From Agapetus fuscipes (taxonomy: Eukaryota > Arthropoda > Insecta > Trichoptera > Glossosomatidae), in contig OX637344.1 of the NCBI GenBank assembly GCA_951799405.1, positions 8,680,001-8,744,000 on the forward strand: DNA of 64,000 nt, read 5' to 3'. Of this stretch, positions 40,928 to 52,444 are shown in pieces; the stretch's first letter is position 1; each line of letters begins with the position of its first letter. The position numbers and the translations under genes are program-made. The notes under the pieces were generated by a model. It was not told the origin of the DNA, searched no databases, and saw only the letters and a program-made list of their open reading frames with translations.

Positions 40928-43160
40928 GTAATCTAAGTTGCAAAGATATATAACATTTGAGATTCATATTACATGCATTCTTACAAGCAGACATGTAGGT
41001 ATAAGTTCTAATCTAATCTAATCTAAGCTGCAAAGATATATAACATTTGAGATTCATATTACATGCATTCTTACAAGCAGACATGTATAAGTTCTAATCT
41101 AATCTAATCTAAGCTGCAAAGATATATAACATTTAAGATTTATATTAAATGCATTCCCACAAGCAGATATGTATAAGTTCCCGCTTACATATGCTGCATG
41201 TGTACTTACAACATAACAGCCCATTCCAAATGAACATAAGCCCTGCAACTCTTGCCAACCTTCCCTGAAACAAAGGTGAATTTGCAAAGTAAACCATTTT
41301 TTAAAGTATGGGTGGTCAGCCTCATACCAACCTATAAGTCAAGAAAATTATTTTGTGTATTTCTTAACATAATCTAAGTTGCAAAGATACATACCATTAA
41401 AGATTCATATTAAATGCATTCCCACAAGCAGACAGGTATAAGTTCGCGCTTACAAATGCCCCATGTGGACTTACAAAATAAAAAACTAATCTCAAATGAA
41501 CATAAGCCCTGCAACTCTTGCCGACTTTTCCTCAAACAGAGATAAAATTTGCATTGTGAACCATTGCTTACAGTATGGGTGGTCAGCCACATACTAACCT
41601 TTTAGTCAAGGAAATTATTTTGTTTAGTTCTATAATCTAAGTTGCAAAGATACAAACCATTTGAGATTCATATTAAATGCATTCCCACAAGCAGACAGGT
41701 ATAAGTTCGCGCTTACAAATGCCCCATGTGGATTTACAAAATAAAAAACTAATCTCAAATGAACATAAGCCCTGCAACTCTTACCGACTTTTCCTCAAAC
41801 CGAGATAAAATTTTCATGGTAAACCATTCTTACAGTATGGGTGGTCAGCCACATACTAACCTATAAGTCAAGGAAATTATTTTGTTAAGTTCTATAATCT
41901 AAGTTGCAAAGAAACATACCATTTGAGATTCATATTAAATGCATTCCCACAAGCAGACAGGTATAAGTTCGCGCTTACAAATGCCCCATGTGGACTTACA
42001 AAATAAAAAACTAATCTCAAATGAACATAAGCCCTGCAACTCTTGCCGACTTTTCCTCAAACAGAGATAAAATTTGCATTGTGAACCATTGCTTACAGTA
42101 TGGGTGGTCAGCCACATACTAACCTTTTAGTCAAGGAAATTATTTTGTTAAGTTCTATAATCTAAGTTGCAAAGATACATACCATTTGAGATTCATATTA
42201 AATGCATTCCCACAAGCAGACAGGTATAAGTTCGCGCTTACAAATGCCCCATGTGGACTTACAAAATAAAAAACTAATCTCAAATGAACATAAGCCCTGC
42301 AACTCTTGCCGACTTTTCCTCAAACAGAGATAAAATTTGCATTGTGAACCATTGCTTACAGTATGGGTGGTCAGCCACATACTAACCTTTTAGTCAAGGA
42401 AATTATTTTGTTTAGTTCTATAATCTAAGTTGCAAAGATACAAACCATTTGAGATTCATATTAAATGCATTCCCACAAGCAGACAGGTATAAGTTCGCGC
42501 TTACAAATGCCCCATGTGGATTTACAAAATAAAAAACTAATCTCAAATGAACATAAGCCCTGCAACTCTTGCCGACTTTTCCTCAAACAGAGATAAAATT
42601 TGCATTGTGAACCATTGCTTACAGTATGGGTGGTCAGCCACATACTAACCTTTTAGTCAAGGAAATTATTTTGTTTAGTTCTATAATCTAAGTTGCAAAG
42701 ATACAAACCATTTGAGATTCATATTAAATGCATTCCCACAATCAGACAGTTATAAGTTCGCGCTTACAAATGCCCCATGTGGATGTACAAAATAAAAAAC
42801 TAATCTCAAATGAACATAAGCCCTGCAACTCTTACCGACTTTTCCTCAAACCGAGATAAAATTTTCATGGTAAACCATTCTTACAGTATGGGTGGTCAGC
42901 CACATACTAACCTATAAGTCAAGGAAATTATTTTGTTAAGTTGTATATTCTAAGTTGCAAAGATACATACCAATCGAGATTCACATTAAATGCATTCCCA
43001 CAAGCAGACATTTATAAGTTCGCGCTTACACATAATGCATGTTGACTTACAACATAAAAACCCAATCTCAAATTAATATAAGCCCGGCAACTCTTGCCAA
43101 TCTTCCCTGAAACACAGCTGAAATCTGCAAAGTGAACCATTTTTTAAACTATGGGTGGTC
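40928..43160 (-). repeat. Tandem array of R263 units (262-263 bp period)
   Basis: Unit starts (AATCTAAGTTGCAAAGATA) are at 41371, 41634, 41896, 42159, 42422, 42685 and 42947, spaced 262-263 bp. They are preceded by short truncated units near 40928, 41020 and 41095 with CTAAT-repeat tails. Units are joined by a linker GAAATTATTTTGTTAAGTTC. Central units are almost identical; the outer ones are diverged. In several units the same meaningless 60-codon minus-strand frame recurs at a multiple of the period. Confidence 0.92.
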
Positions 43161-43265
43161 GATTTTCTTTTACAAAGGATGCATGTTTTTATTTTACATA
43201 TTTTCCGAATTTTAACGCGAGGAAACTATGCGCAATATACACATTCACCAAATGTTAAGGGGTTG

Positions 43266-43297
43266 GGCTGCGTAGCAGCCAGGGGCAACGCCCCTAG
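43266..43297. repeat. Two back-to-back perfect hairpins ending CTAG
   Basis: GGCTGC GTA GCAGCC (43266-43280) and AGGGGC AAC GCCCCT (43281-43295) are adjacent 6-bp stems with 3-nt loops; CTAG is at 43294-43297. It is GC-rich in an AT-rich setting, about 100 bp after the R263 array. Confidence 0.75.
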
Positions 43298-43574
43298 TTG
43301 AGTTATGGTTGTCGAAACAAAACTCATTTTAAAAATTCACGCAGCCTTGACCTGATTCTCTGCTTTACATAATTCATTTAAAGTCTACAAAGTTGTCTCA
43401 GAAAACTAATGACAGGATTTCATTTTAGAAAAAAAAAAATGGTTTTGAATAAAAAAATGTAAAAGAAAGTCGCGTACAGAATCAACGCAACGTAAACAAA
43501 CAAAAAAGTTGGATGCAAAGATAAATTTCCAATGTATGCCCACTAGAAGATACGCGTAAGACATAATATGCCCA

Positions 43575-43690
43575 AATTCTCCTCATATCCGACTTGTATG
43601 TATGTGTCAGAAGGACCCACATCATATGGACGCTTGTGCAAAGCTTTATATTTTCAAAACTGTATAGAACTTCCCGCGAAGTAAAGTAAA
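43575..43690 (+). repeat. Repeat C, 5' part
   Basis: CCTCATATCCGACTTGTATG, TGTGTCAGAAGGACCCACAT, GGACGCTTGTGCAAAGC and CTTCCCGCGAAGTAAAG. Confidence 0.6.
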
Positions 43691-43699
43691 TTAAAGATG

Positions 43700-43860
43700 T
43701 GAAGTAAAGTTTGCGCTTACTGCATGTGTACTTTATAAATGCAAAAAAAAACATATTTTTAATTTACAAAGCATCTGCAACTCTTGCCGCTCTTCGCTGA
43801 AAAAGGTGCAATATTGGTTAAATAAACCATTTGTTTTACAGTACAGTTAGTCATCCTTAT
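43700..43860 (-). repeat. R263 element, diverged
   Basis: TGCGCTTACTGCATGTGTAC, CTGCAACTCTTGCCGCTC and TTACAGTACAGTTAGTCATCC are in minus-strand R263 order. Another scrap is at 44155-44215. Confidence 0.55.
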
Positions 43861-44254
43861 GACAACATAATTGTAAAAAATTGACATAAAATTTGTGTTG
43901 TAAATACCTAAATATGAATTTTCAAATTATGATTGAAATTTTTTCAAAATTTGATTTTTTTATGAAAAGTTCAACATTAATATTGTCACTGCGAAATTTA
44001 ATTTTGGGTGTCAAAGAAACGTAATTTAAATGGCTTGGAATGTATCCAAGTTCCCGCGCTATATTTTTATTATAAGAACTTTCCTTTGATATTTGTTTTC
44101 TGGAAGTCTTTTATTATTATTTATTGTTAAATTTTCTTTTTTTTACTCATCTTGCCGCTCTCGCCTGTAACAGGGCTGGCATTGGAAAAGTAAAAATTTT
44201 GTACAGTTTGGGGGACCAAATCCTATCTAAGTTCTGTTAAAATTCATTAACTTA

Positions 44255-44485
44255 ATGGTATGACGCTGCCCATCCATTATAAAATAATTCACTTTGCTAA
44301 TGTTACCCTTGTTAAAGAGAAGGTCGGCAAAAATTTCAAGCTTAATGTTTATTTGAGATTTGGATTTAAATGTGTAAAAGCACACATGAAGCATTTGTAA
44401 GAGCGAACTTACTCGTGTCTACTTGTAGGCATGCATTTTATTATGAATCTCAAATATGAGTATATCTTTGAAACTTACATAAGTC
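44255..44485 (+). repeat. R263 element, diverged
   Basis: GACGCTGCCCATCCATTATA, TTCACTTTGCTAATGTTACC, GAAGGTCGGCAAAAATTTC, GTTTATTTGAGATTTGG and ATATCTTTGAAACTTACAT. Confidence 0.6.
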
Positions 44486-44489
44486 CAGA

Positions 44490-45205
44490 ATTTTCAATTG
44501 AATATAGCGTCTTTATCCTGAATAAAAAGAACGCGCTTATATAAATCATGTGGGTAGTTTTTATTATCAGTTTAAAGTCACATTAGCTTACCTAAAAATA
44601 CCGGGCCATATAATGTTGATAGATTATAGACTATGAAAAATTCTTGCATGATACAAAAATACTAAAAAACGAATACAAGATATTCTTTTCTTACCTATAA
44701 TTTTACCTCATTTACATATATGAAAGTGAGAGGAAAGCCTCTGTAATTTTTTTGAAGCAAAAATGAATAGAAAAAGCCTGACACATGTAGACAGAAAAAT
44801 CACAAGATTTTAATGTTGTTATTATGCAACAACTAGCAGGAAATAACAACACGTAGTCTCGCTTCCATTCTCATGTCAAAAACATTGTTTAAAGTGCAAA
44901 AATGAATTGCATCGCTGCGTGCAATTAACGGAGCAGTTAACACTACATAACATTCCCCCTCAGGCATGTCAAACTCAGATGATATATATTTTTTTTATTT
45001 TTTTATTTCATAAACAATTTTTACAAGAAATATAAATCTTAAAAATTAAACACTTTTGTCCCGATAAACCAAAAATTTTCAGTTTGTCATCGGGTGCAAC
45101 AATCAAATTAAAAAATAAAAGTCTTAGTATTTAGTGCTAGTATGAAATAAAAAGTAAATTAAAGTTAAAATTAGGAGACAAGAGTAGAGTAAAAACACAA
45201 ATATA
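44490..45205. other. Nothing recognised
   Basis: AT-rich, with a solitary end of the GCCCGGTATTTT hairpin family near 44597. Confidence 0.4.
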
Positions 45206-45214
45206 GTTAAGGTA

Positions 45215-45890
45215 ATTAATATAAAAAAGTTCTTTCTCCCAGCCAAATCTTTAAAGATATTATAATTTTATTAATGTTTGTAGATTCCTTTTTAAAGTCT
45301 TTTGGCAACAAATTAAATATTTTTGGCACAAGGTAATCCAACGTTCTTTGTCCATATTTGTTTTTAATTCTTGGCACAACTAGTCCTTCATTAGATGTAA
45401 ATCTTGTTTGGTACACATGCTCTAGTTTATTTATATATTTATCATTAAACAATTGTTGACATATAATTATGTTCCATAGTATACCCTTAATAGGCAAGAC
45501 ATTTAATGATTGGAATAAAAATGGTATATTCTGCCTTTGGTTATACACATTTATGGGAGCAATTAATTTTAAGAGAGCATTTTGAACATTTTGTACATTT
45601 TTAATATTGGTGGCGCAAGAATGTCCCCATGCAGTGAGGCCGTATCTTATAATGGACTCGGCAAGCGATAAATATACCAATCTTAATGTAGGGAGCGGCA
45701 ATATAAACTTTAACTTATATAATTGTCCAACAACAGATCTCAGTCGTTTGCACGTTTTTGAAGTATGTGTGTCCCACTTGAAGAAGCAGTCAATTGTTAC
45801 TCCTAGATACGCTTGCGGGCAGCATGATAATTTTTGTACTTATTTTGGGGCTACAAAGGGTCGAGATCCAATCAAACAATTATCAACGTA
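45215..45890 (-). mobile_element. Non-LTR retrotransposon reverse transcriptase C-terminal fragment
   Basis: The minus strand begins near 45830 with AYLGVTIDCFFKWDTHTSKT and CKRLRSVVGQLYKLKFIL, and runs into a 161-codon frame with LRLVYLSLAESIIRYGLTAW and QRTLDYLVPKIFNLLPKDFK. YLGVxID...W..H and the SIIRYGLTAWG block are standard in the thumb region of jockey/CR1-like reverse transcriptases. The catalytic YxDD segment is not in the fragment. Confidence 0.82.
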
Positions 45891-45984
45891 AGGGAGAGTG
45901 GGAGGGTGAAAACGTTCTCAATCTTTAAAATTGACAACTTTAATTTTTTGACGGAGAAAAAAAGGGGTGGGTGGATAGAGATGT

Positions 45985-46215
45985 TTATTCAAACCTTCCT
46001 AGTACCTTTCCCGTATATATCCAAGTGTCAGAAGGACCCAAAATACATGGATGTTCATGCAAAGATATTTTTTTTCAAATGAAAGAAGGTCCCGTGATGT
46101 TTAAAGCGACGGCACGAAAAAACAAGATCTTCTAGATCAGAATCATGCTCATCAAGATTACAGCATACTTCAACTGGCACTCCTTGTGGGATTGTTGTGA
46201 GATCACGAGAAGTGT
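45985..46215 (+). repeat. Repeat C, diverged copy
   Basis: GTGTCAGAAGGACCCAAAAT, GGATGTTCATGCAAAG, GGCACGAAAAAACAAGATC and CTCCTTGTGGGATTGTTG are in order. Confidence 0.6.
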
Positions 46216-46329
46216 GAGGAATAAACGCACTCAATCGCAAAAACGAGCAACCGAGTTAGTTTGATACAAATAAAAACGTAAGCTTTAGTAGGCCGGATTA
46301 TTGAGATAGTTTTAATGTAAAAAAAGAAT

Positions 46330-46425
46330 TGGCAAATAAAAAAACCATGTTGTGAGAATGCATGTAATGTGAATCTCCAATGTAACATATCTTTGCAACT
46401 TAGTTTAGATTAGATTAGATGTGCA
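46330..46425 (+). repeat. R263 3' end
   Basis: GAGAATGCATGTAATGTGAA, ACATATCTTTGCAACTTAG and a TTAGA-type tail. Confidence 0.65.
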
Positions 46426-46699
46426 GTTACTCTTAATAAATAAATAAAAGTATTCCCGATAATTAGAGGTTTTTTCTAGTTAACAACATAGTGAAACATA
46501 TGAATTTGACGGTACCTACGTAATTTTCTTATGACCCTCAGTCTTGCCTTTAACCTGGCCAAGTGACGTCATATTTTGTCACTACCTATGAAATTGGTCA
46601 TCAAAAATTTTACAGTCTTGGCTGGCCGCATATTGGACATTCATGATCTACGTCAAAACGTAAAAAAATAATGATTGTACTTATTCAAGAAGAGGTGTA

Positions 46700-46930
46700 A
46701 TGAAAATGTTGATGATGCTGAGTTGGCGATTTCTTTATAGCGCCGTTTCGTGATGTAGTCACTCCAAGGGCACTTGTACAAATGATGCCAAAAATTCACT
46801 TGTCTTCTGTGCATTTCGGAACTTTCCATGGTCTTCTAGCTCTCTCACAGGCAGGTGGTTCCAGGTCAGAGGACCAACAACTGCAAATGCACGCTCTCCA
46901 AGCACTATGTTAACTCTTCAATACGTGGCT
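46700..46930 (-). mobile_element. CR1-like LINE 3' end
   Basis: The minus-strand frame reads GERAFAVVGPLTWNHLPV, RELEDHGKFRNAQKTSEF, LASFVQVPLE then a stop. A 3' UTR with GCGCCGTTTCGTGATG follows. Confidence 0.75.
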
Positions 46931-47385
46931 CGGCCTTTTTTTTGCCGAGGGTGACTCGACGGCTTGATTAAATCAGCGAGATATTTGTGTAACTGCGAGT
47001 GTAGAAAAAAATGCCTACCTGGACAAATCTTGGGTATATTTATTGCTTATGTTTATGTATTATTTTATTGAGCTGTTGCTCACGTGTGTTATTATGTATC
47101 ACCTCGCAAGTAAATCTAATTTCCCGTGTGTGTTATGAATATTTTAAACGCGAAAAGCAATTTTGTTTTGCGATGCGTCCAATCCGCTATAATACGGTAT
47201 TTTGTGGTTAAAAAAGGGATCGTTTTATTTTGAAAAATACGTATAGAAGTAATCGTCATTTTTTGAAAACTTTTTTTATTTTTACGAAATTTAAGGGCGG
47301 GTTAGTGTTTAAAAGTTTTATGGTTAGTTAGAAAACAAAAATGTATTTTCACTTAACACACTATTTTTACACGCAACTTTTTCGC
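46931..47385. other. Nothing recognised
   Basis: No gene or repeat family seen. Confidence 0.35.
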
Positions 47386-47387
47386 AA

Positions 47388-47845
47388 ACAAGTTGCACAT
47401 ATAGTTCAACATTTTTTTCGTGTCGTTTTTGAGGGGGTGGGTCCCATGCGGAGTGTGGAACCTATTTAATTTTACAGCCGGCCTCACACCAACCACTTGG
47501 GGCTTTCCCCCTCCCGAGCGGCCTTTTTCTTATTTCATGTGAAGTTTGAGCAAATGGAACTAAGCTACACATAAAGCATAACTTTTTTTTGCGTTGTTGC
47601 ATGTGATGTGTAGAGCCTTTTTATTTTTACAGGTTCGTTGCGTTAAATGCCTTACGCCAATCACTTAATTTGAAGTGAAGCTTTCCAACTCCTGAGGAGG
47701 ATTTTTGTCATATCTTGTTAAGGCTGACTAAACCCAATATCATATTTTTGCCCTGAATTGAACTACTAGGAGAAGTCATTTCTGATACCCTCGGTGAGGA
47801 TCGAATACTAGCATTCTACCTACTGAGCCATTGTTCTGACATTAA
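47388..47845 (-). mobile_element. Two SINE-A copies in tandem
   Basis: The first (about 47388-47555) is a 3' part with GGGTCCCATGCGG and CACACCAACCACTTGG. The second (47556-47845) starts at GGAACTAAGCTACACATAAAG and runs to a degraded head (TAGCATTCTACCTACTGAGCC). Both have the same orientation. Confidence 0.65.
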
Positions 47846-47924
47846 CCAATAATAATATTTTGTATGCACATTATAATATTGGTTTACACACGTTATTACA
47901 TGATCAACAACGCTCCGGTCAATA

Positions 47925-48112
47925 GACCTGTATCTCGAATACAAAGCATTGCGTAAATTGACTTAGTTTGCGTAAATCGAATAAATGAATTAATTCTAAA
48001 TCACTCACTAGGAGTGCAGTCGTATATTGTATCCAGTTGTGATTTACGCAGTCAAGGGGAGTACACGGAAATGTTTAATACTCGTGGTACTTCATACATA
48101 ATTCAGTACCGT
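47925..48112. mobile_element. Fold-back MITE, family F
   Basis: CCTGTATCTCGAATACAAAGC (left) and GAAATGTTTAATACTCGTGG (right) ends, with centre CACTCACTAGGAGTGCAGTCG. Confidence 0.6.
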
Positions 48113-48334
48113 ATTTAATTTTATGCAAAGGTAAATAAACGTTGCTGGATGTTGTTGCAGCCCGCCAAGTGGGTGTTGATCGACAATGCGCAACGCTTGT
48201 GCAACAATATGTCAACAAATTTGTCCAAGCCTATTAAATACCGTGAAAATTATATAGGTAAACATAAATGGTGGGCTCAAAACTATTCCAACGCACAAAG
48301 AGGCTATATCCGTTTCAGCTTACTTAAACACAAA

Positions 48335-48412
48335 TCGTCACTACATGGGCTAAACGTCCAGAAGCTCCAGCTCCCACAGACCACGGCAACAGATCCCGGA
48401 AAGTAAATCCCT
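48335..48412 (+). repeat. HHR-1 repeat, partial
   Basis: CACTACATGGGCTAAACGTC, then GCTCCAGCTCCCACAGACCA and ACAGATCCCGGAAAG. TGGGC is the stem II 3' strand; TAAAC replaces GAAAC. Confidence 0.5.
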
Positions 48413-48958
48413 CCCACAAGATTAGATGAGATACGAAATGCATATCGGTCGTAATTTACAATCATGAACATATTTTTCTTCCTTCCGTTTTCCTATACTT
48501 TTTCAAAGCACAACCTACATATCTGCATTGATTAATTGTTCTTAATCAGGTAACAACAGGCAAATGCACAAAGCAACATAAGCAACATAAGCAACATATT
48601 TTGCATTAATTCATTGCGGAAGAATCTCTTCGTTATGATATGAAAACAGTTAAGTTTGTTCTTTGATAAAGTTGATAGAAAAAAACTTCATAAAAAATCG
48701 TTGTTTTATCATGAGAAAGAAAATGACTGCTTATTCTTTAATGGTTTTTCATATAAATTATGTGTTTTCATAGCGGTAGTCATTTATTATTGTTTTATAT
48801 GAAAGAAAAAAGATCATGCATGAATGTACTTAATATTGTTGTATGATTAAAAGATAATTGGAATAATTCGAACGAAATGCAAGCAAAGTATTAATTTATA
48901 AAATCAATGAGTTTATCAAATGCATGTATTACTTATGTGAAAAATATTTGAATGATTA
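48413..48958. other. Nothing recognised
   Basis: AT-rich; a short run of AGCAACATA repeats near 48575. Confidence 0.4.
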
Positions 48959-48961
48959 TTT

Positions 48962-49215
48962 GGCTTTGACTGATAGGTTGGTATGCGGCTGACCACCCAT
49001 ACTGTAAAAAATGGTTCACTTTGCCAATGTCACCCCTGCTTCAGGGAAGGTCGTCAAGAGTTGCAGGGCTTATGTTCATTTGAGATTGGGTTTTTTATAT
49101 TATAGGTCCACATGCGGCATGTGTAAGCGTGAAATTATGCATGTCGGCTTGTGGGAATGCATTTAATATGAATCTCAAATGATACATATCTTTGCAGCTT
49201 AGATTTAGATTAAGA
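48962..49215 (+). repeat. R263 element, full-length
   Basis: CTTTGACTGATAGGTTGG start, TGCGGCTGACCACCCATACT, CAGGGAAGGTCGTCAAGAG, GCGGCATGTGTAAGCG, and GCAGCTTAGATTTAGAT tail. Confidence 0.85.
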
Positions 49216-49219
49216 TTTA

Positions 49220-50092
49220 GATTTCACTTAATATGTAAATTTAACATTTAAAAGGAGAAAAAATGTGAAAACCCCATATTTCGTCCCCTTAGAACTTGTT
49301 TTTCTTAGGCCCATCAGAGGTTATTTTACGTGAGCAATGTTTGTATTTGTACTGGACAAAGGTGTCTTATGAAAACTGAAAAATGATTTACAAAATATGT
49401 AAAACAACTTTCACAGTATTACAGTATGGTAGATAAGTTAAACGAGCACTGGGAAGACGAGATCACAGGCAGCGTCGCCTCATACCTATTAGTCAAGGAA
49501 CTATAAGAAATCCCGTAGATTATCAATAAAAAAACTGTTGATCATAAAGCGACTTTAAGCACGTAGTTTAACATCAAAAGTTTATGTTTTATGGAGCAAT
49601 TCGATACTCAAATCAAGAGATTAAGTGCTAAATTTACTGCATTTTCACGTGTGCAGGCTACTATAGAAATAATCAAAACAAATATATAGTTTGTATATTT
49701 ATTTGGGAAGTTCGTATATGAGAAAACGTATCTGCTCGGAATCGGAATTTCCTGACTGGCTTGTAAAGATAATTTTTATTTCCGCAATAACATTTTACGA
49801 TCGATTTTATAGCGATTGTTTTTTTTTCTTAAATTTTTTATCGCTCACATAAAATTAACGATCGTGTAGGAATGCATAATTTTGAGAACAAAACTAGCAA
49901 ATATACTCTAGAAATTCATAAACATTAAAAAAAAAAATTATAGTTTGATCAATGATCAGATTCCTACAGCTTTGCCTTTGTTATTTACTTAATTGTACCT
50001 CTTTATCGTAACTCTTCCTTCTCATTTCTCTACGGTTTTTATCTTGTCAATGTTTAACAGTGTTCTCTTGAAAATGACGTTAGCAAGTCGAA
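49220..50092. other. Nothing recognised
   Basis: AT-rich; a CATACCTATTAGTCAAGGAA scrap of R263 near 49475. Confidence 0.4.
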
Positions 50093-50094
50093 AT

Positions 50095-50355
50095 TACATC
50101 TATCTATAATCTATAATCTAAGCTGCAAGGATATGTTAACATTTAAGGCTCATATGAAATGCATGCCTACAGACAGGCCCATGTAGGTTCGCGCCTACAC
50201 ATTCTGCATGTGTGCATACAAATAAAGAAAACCTCACATGGACATAAACCTTGCAACTCCTGCCGCCGTTCCCTGAACCGGGGTGGCATTGGCAAAAGTG
50301 AACCGATTTTTACAGCACGGGTGGTCAGCCTCGTACCAACCTATCAGTCAAGGAA
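50095..50355 (-). repeat. R263 element, full-length
   Basis: AATCTAAGCTGCAAGGATATG, TGCATGCCTACAGACAGG, CCGCCGTTCCCTGAACC and CCTATCAGTCAAGGAAC. It faces the plus-strand copy at 50518 head to head, about 160 bp apart. Confidence 0.8.
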
Positions 50356-50517
50356 CATTATGTGAAATAAATGCTCAATTTGTGAAAATAAAACTCTGTG
50401 GTATTTAATTTTTTATACTGTCTTATAAAATAATAAAAATTCAACGCTATTCATTTTGATATACACTTTTTTTACCGTATGCGGCATTTTAAGCTTTTCA
50501 CTTTTCCTTGTTGATAC

Positions 50518-50770
50518 TTATTCCTTGACTGATAGGTTGGTATGAGGTTGACCACCCATACTGTAAAAAATGGTTCACTTTGCTAATGTCGCCACTGTTT
50601 CAGGGAAGGTCGGCAAGAGTTGCAGGGCTTATGTTCATTTGAGATTGGGTTTTTTATATTGTAGGTCCACATGCGGCATGTGTGAGCGCGAAATTATTCG
50701 TGTCTGCTTGTGGGAATGCATTTAATAAGAATGTCAAATGATACATATCTTTGCAGCTTAGATTTAGACT
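50518..50770 (+). repeat. R263 element, full-length
   Basis: TATTCCTTGACTGATAGG start, TTGACCACCCATACTG, GGCAAGAGTTGCAGGGC, GCGGCATGTGTGAGCGCG and GCAGCTTAGATTTAGA end. Confidence 0.85.
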
Positions 50771-50989
50771 TTTCTGATCTTTTAACTTTCACAAAATTCA
50801 ACTCGCAGATTTTAAACCACTTTTTGACGTACAGCCGTGTTTAAGTTAATTTCTTCGTCGTAAAGATCCAAGTGACACACTTCGATGTAGATTCAATATC
50901 TCGGTAGGTATTTAATGCATCATTGAAATCAACGATTCGTTTATTAAATATTTCATGTTTTTATTCATATTTGCTGTAAAAAAAATGTA

Positions 50990-51210
50990 GTTATATCACA
51001 CTAGCGCCTCTGCGTAAGCCTGAGCTTTTCCCTCCCCCCCCCACCCAGGCGGAATGAGCGGTTTTCAGGCCGCTGTGAAATCTTTTTCATGCGGAAGCAT
51101 TGGCTGTAACCGGAACGCCGGGGGGGTGGGGATGGTGGAGGGGGGAGGCGAGGTTTTCAGAGGCCTTTCAAAGAGTAAGAAAACCTCGTGCAAACTGCAA
51201 GGGTGGGCGG
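50990..51210. repeat. GC-rich block with C-run and G-quadruplex-like G-runs
   Basis: A C-run (about 51035-51049) and, 75 bp on, G-runs of 7, 4, 2, 2 and 6 (51120-51145). ACTAGCGCC and GGCGGAATGA also occur at 53140-53170, so the two blocks share an origin. Confidence 0.55.
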
Positions 51211-51810
51211 AAGCTTTGCACACTTAAGTCCGATGTGCAAATTTCAAGGGATTTTGCATCGTAAAAAAATAATTCCTTTAAAACTCTAATGTGTTGGAGA
51301 TGTTACATGAATAAGATTAACCATTTATAGGCTATAATCTAAGGTGCAAGATGAATCGGTCGAGTTTTTGTTAATACCGTTTCGTGAGTCACTACATGGG
51401 CGCCTTAAAGGATTCGGTGAACACATCTTTTGGGGTGCCCTTAGAAATCTTAAGGAGATGGGAAATCAACCAGAAATGATAGTTTCCACACTTCAACCTC
51501 TAGTGTACAACAAACTTGTCTACGCCCACAAGTCGTTAGAGTTTACGTTGCCTTGAGTAGAAACTTTAATAGCGCCTCCAGTGAGCGCAAACGGAAACGT
51601 GTACTTCCATACAATTTTTACTTCCCATACATTTGATCTTACTATTTTTCTTATAAACTTGGATTACTTATATTGTATCCACCTTGCTTAGTTGATGTCC
51701 GTGATGTTTCGTGGCGAAGGGAATAACGTCAGATGTAATAACGATGGGCTTATTACTATAGCGGATACATGTTACTTGAAGGAGAACGCACTACAGACTT
51801 CCAGTCCAAA
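51211..51810. other. Mostly unrecognised; LINE 3' UTR-like scrap
   Basis: ATACCGTTTCGTGAGTCAC near 51376 resembles the CR1-like 3' UTR. The 70-codon plus frame over it is not a gene. Confidence 0.4.
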
Positions 51811-51811
51811 G

Positions 51812-52040
51812 GCCGGCCCATAGTCTAGTGGTTAACACTTTGGACTCGTGATTGGTAGGATATGGGTCGAATCTCAGCAGAGCAAAATAAACAATTTTGC
51901 TCTTCGCTGCGTCGAAAACTTAATCTGCTTTAACCAAAGACCGGCCACCATAGGTCAATCCAAACTTAAACCAACTGGGTCTTTTTGTTCAAAACAGCGC
52001 TCACCAAATAAGTCAGCATGGTATTATTATTATTTACAAC
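51812..52040 (+). mobile_element. SINE-B, full-length
   Basis: GGCCCATAGTCTAGTGGTTA (A box), ATGGGTCGAATCTCAGCAG (B box), body, and a GCGCTCACCAAATAAGTCA end followed by a TATT-rich tail. Confidence 0.8.
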
Positions 52041-52444
52041 TAGCTACGTTGCCAAGTCTATCAAACCATAGACTAGGTATATTTAATAATTACGAAGTAT
52101 ATCTTGCACAATTATACATCACAATATCTTTATACCTTTCTTAACTTTTTTTTTCTTAGATATTGCAAGCTTGGCTTTAAGAGCCAGTATGCACCGCGTT
52201 TGTTCGCCTGTCGTCCTGTAGGCGGGAACCAAAACCAGCTAGCGAGCATGTTCTGTGCGCAAAGCTGGGAACTGTTATGCCGAAGCGACGACTTCCCGCC
52301 AAAAGTATGACTGCCAGATTGAAAGCACACAGAAAACGTCAACTCACTCCTGGAGTTTTATTTCTCTCTGCAAAAATAGTGCACGTATTTAATTGAAAAA
52401 TACAATCACGATTCAACGTTTAAGAAATAATGTTATTTTTAGTG

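Noticed and set aside
40928..43160. CRISPR-like or coding repeat array
   Set aside because: Units are 262-263 bp with no unique spacers, in animal DNA. The recurring 60-codon frames are a by-product of the repeat.
45607..46082. Plus-strand frames at 45607-45891 and 45834-46082
   Set aside because: The first is antisense to the reverse transcriptase fragment; the second runs into repeat C.
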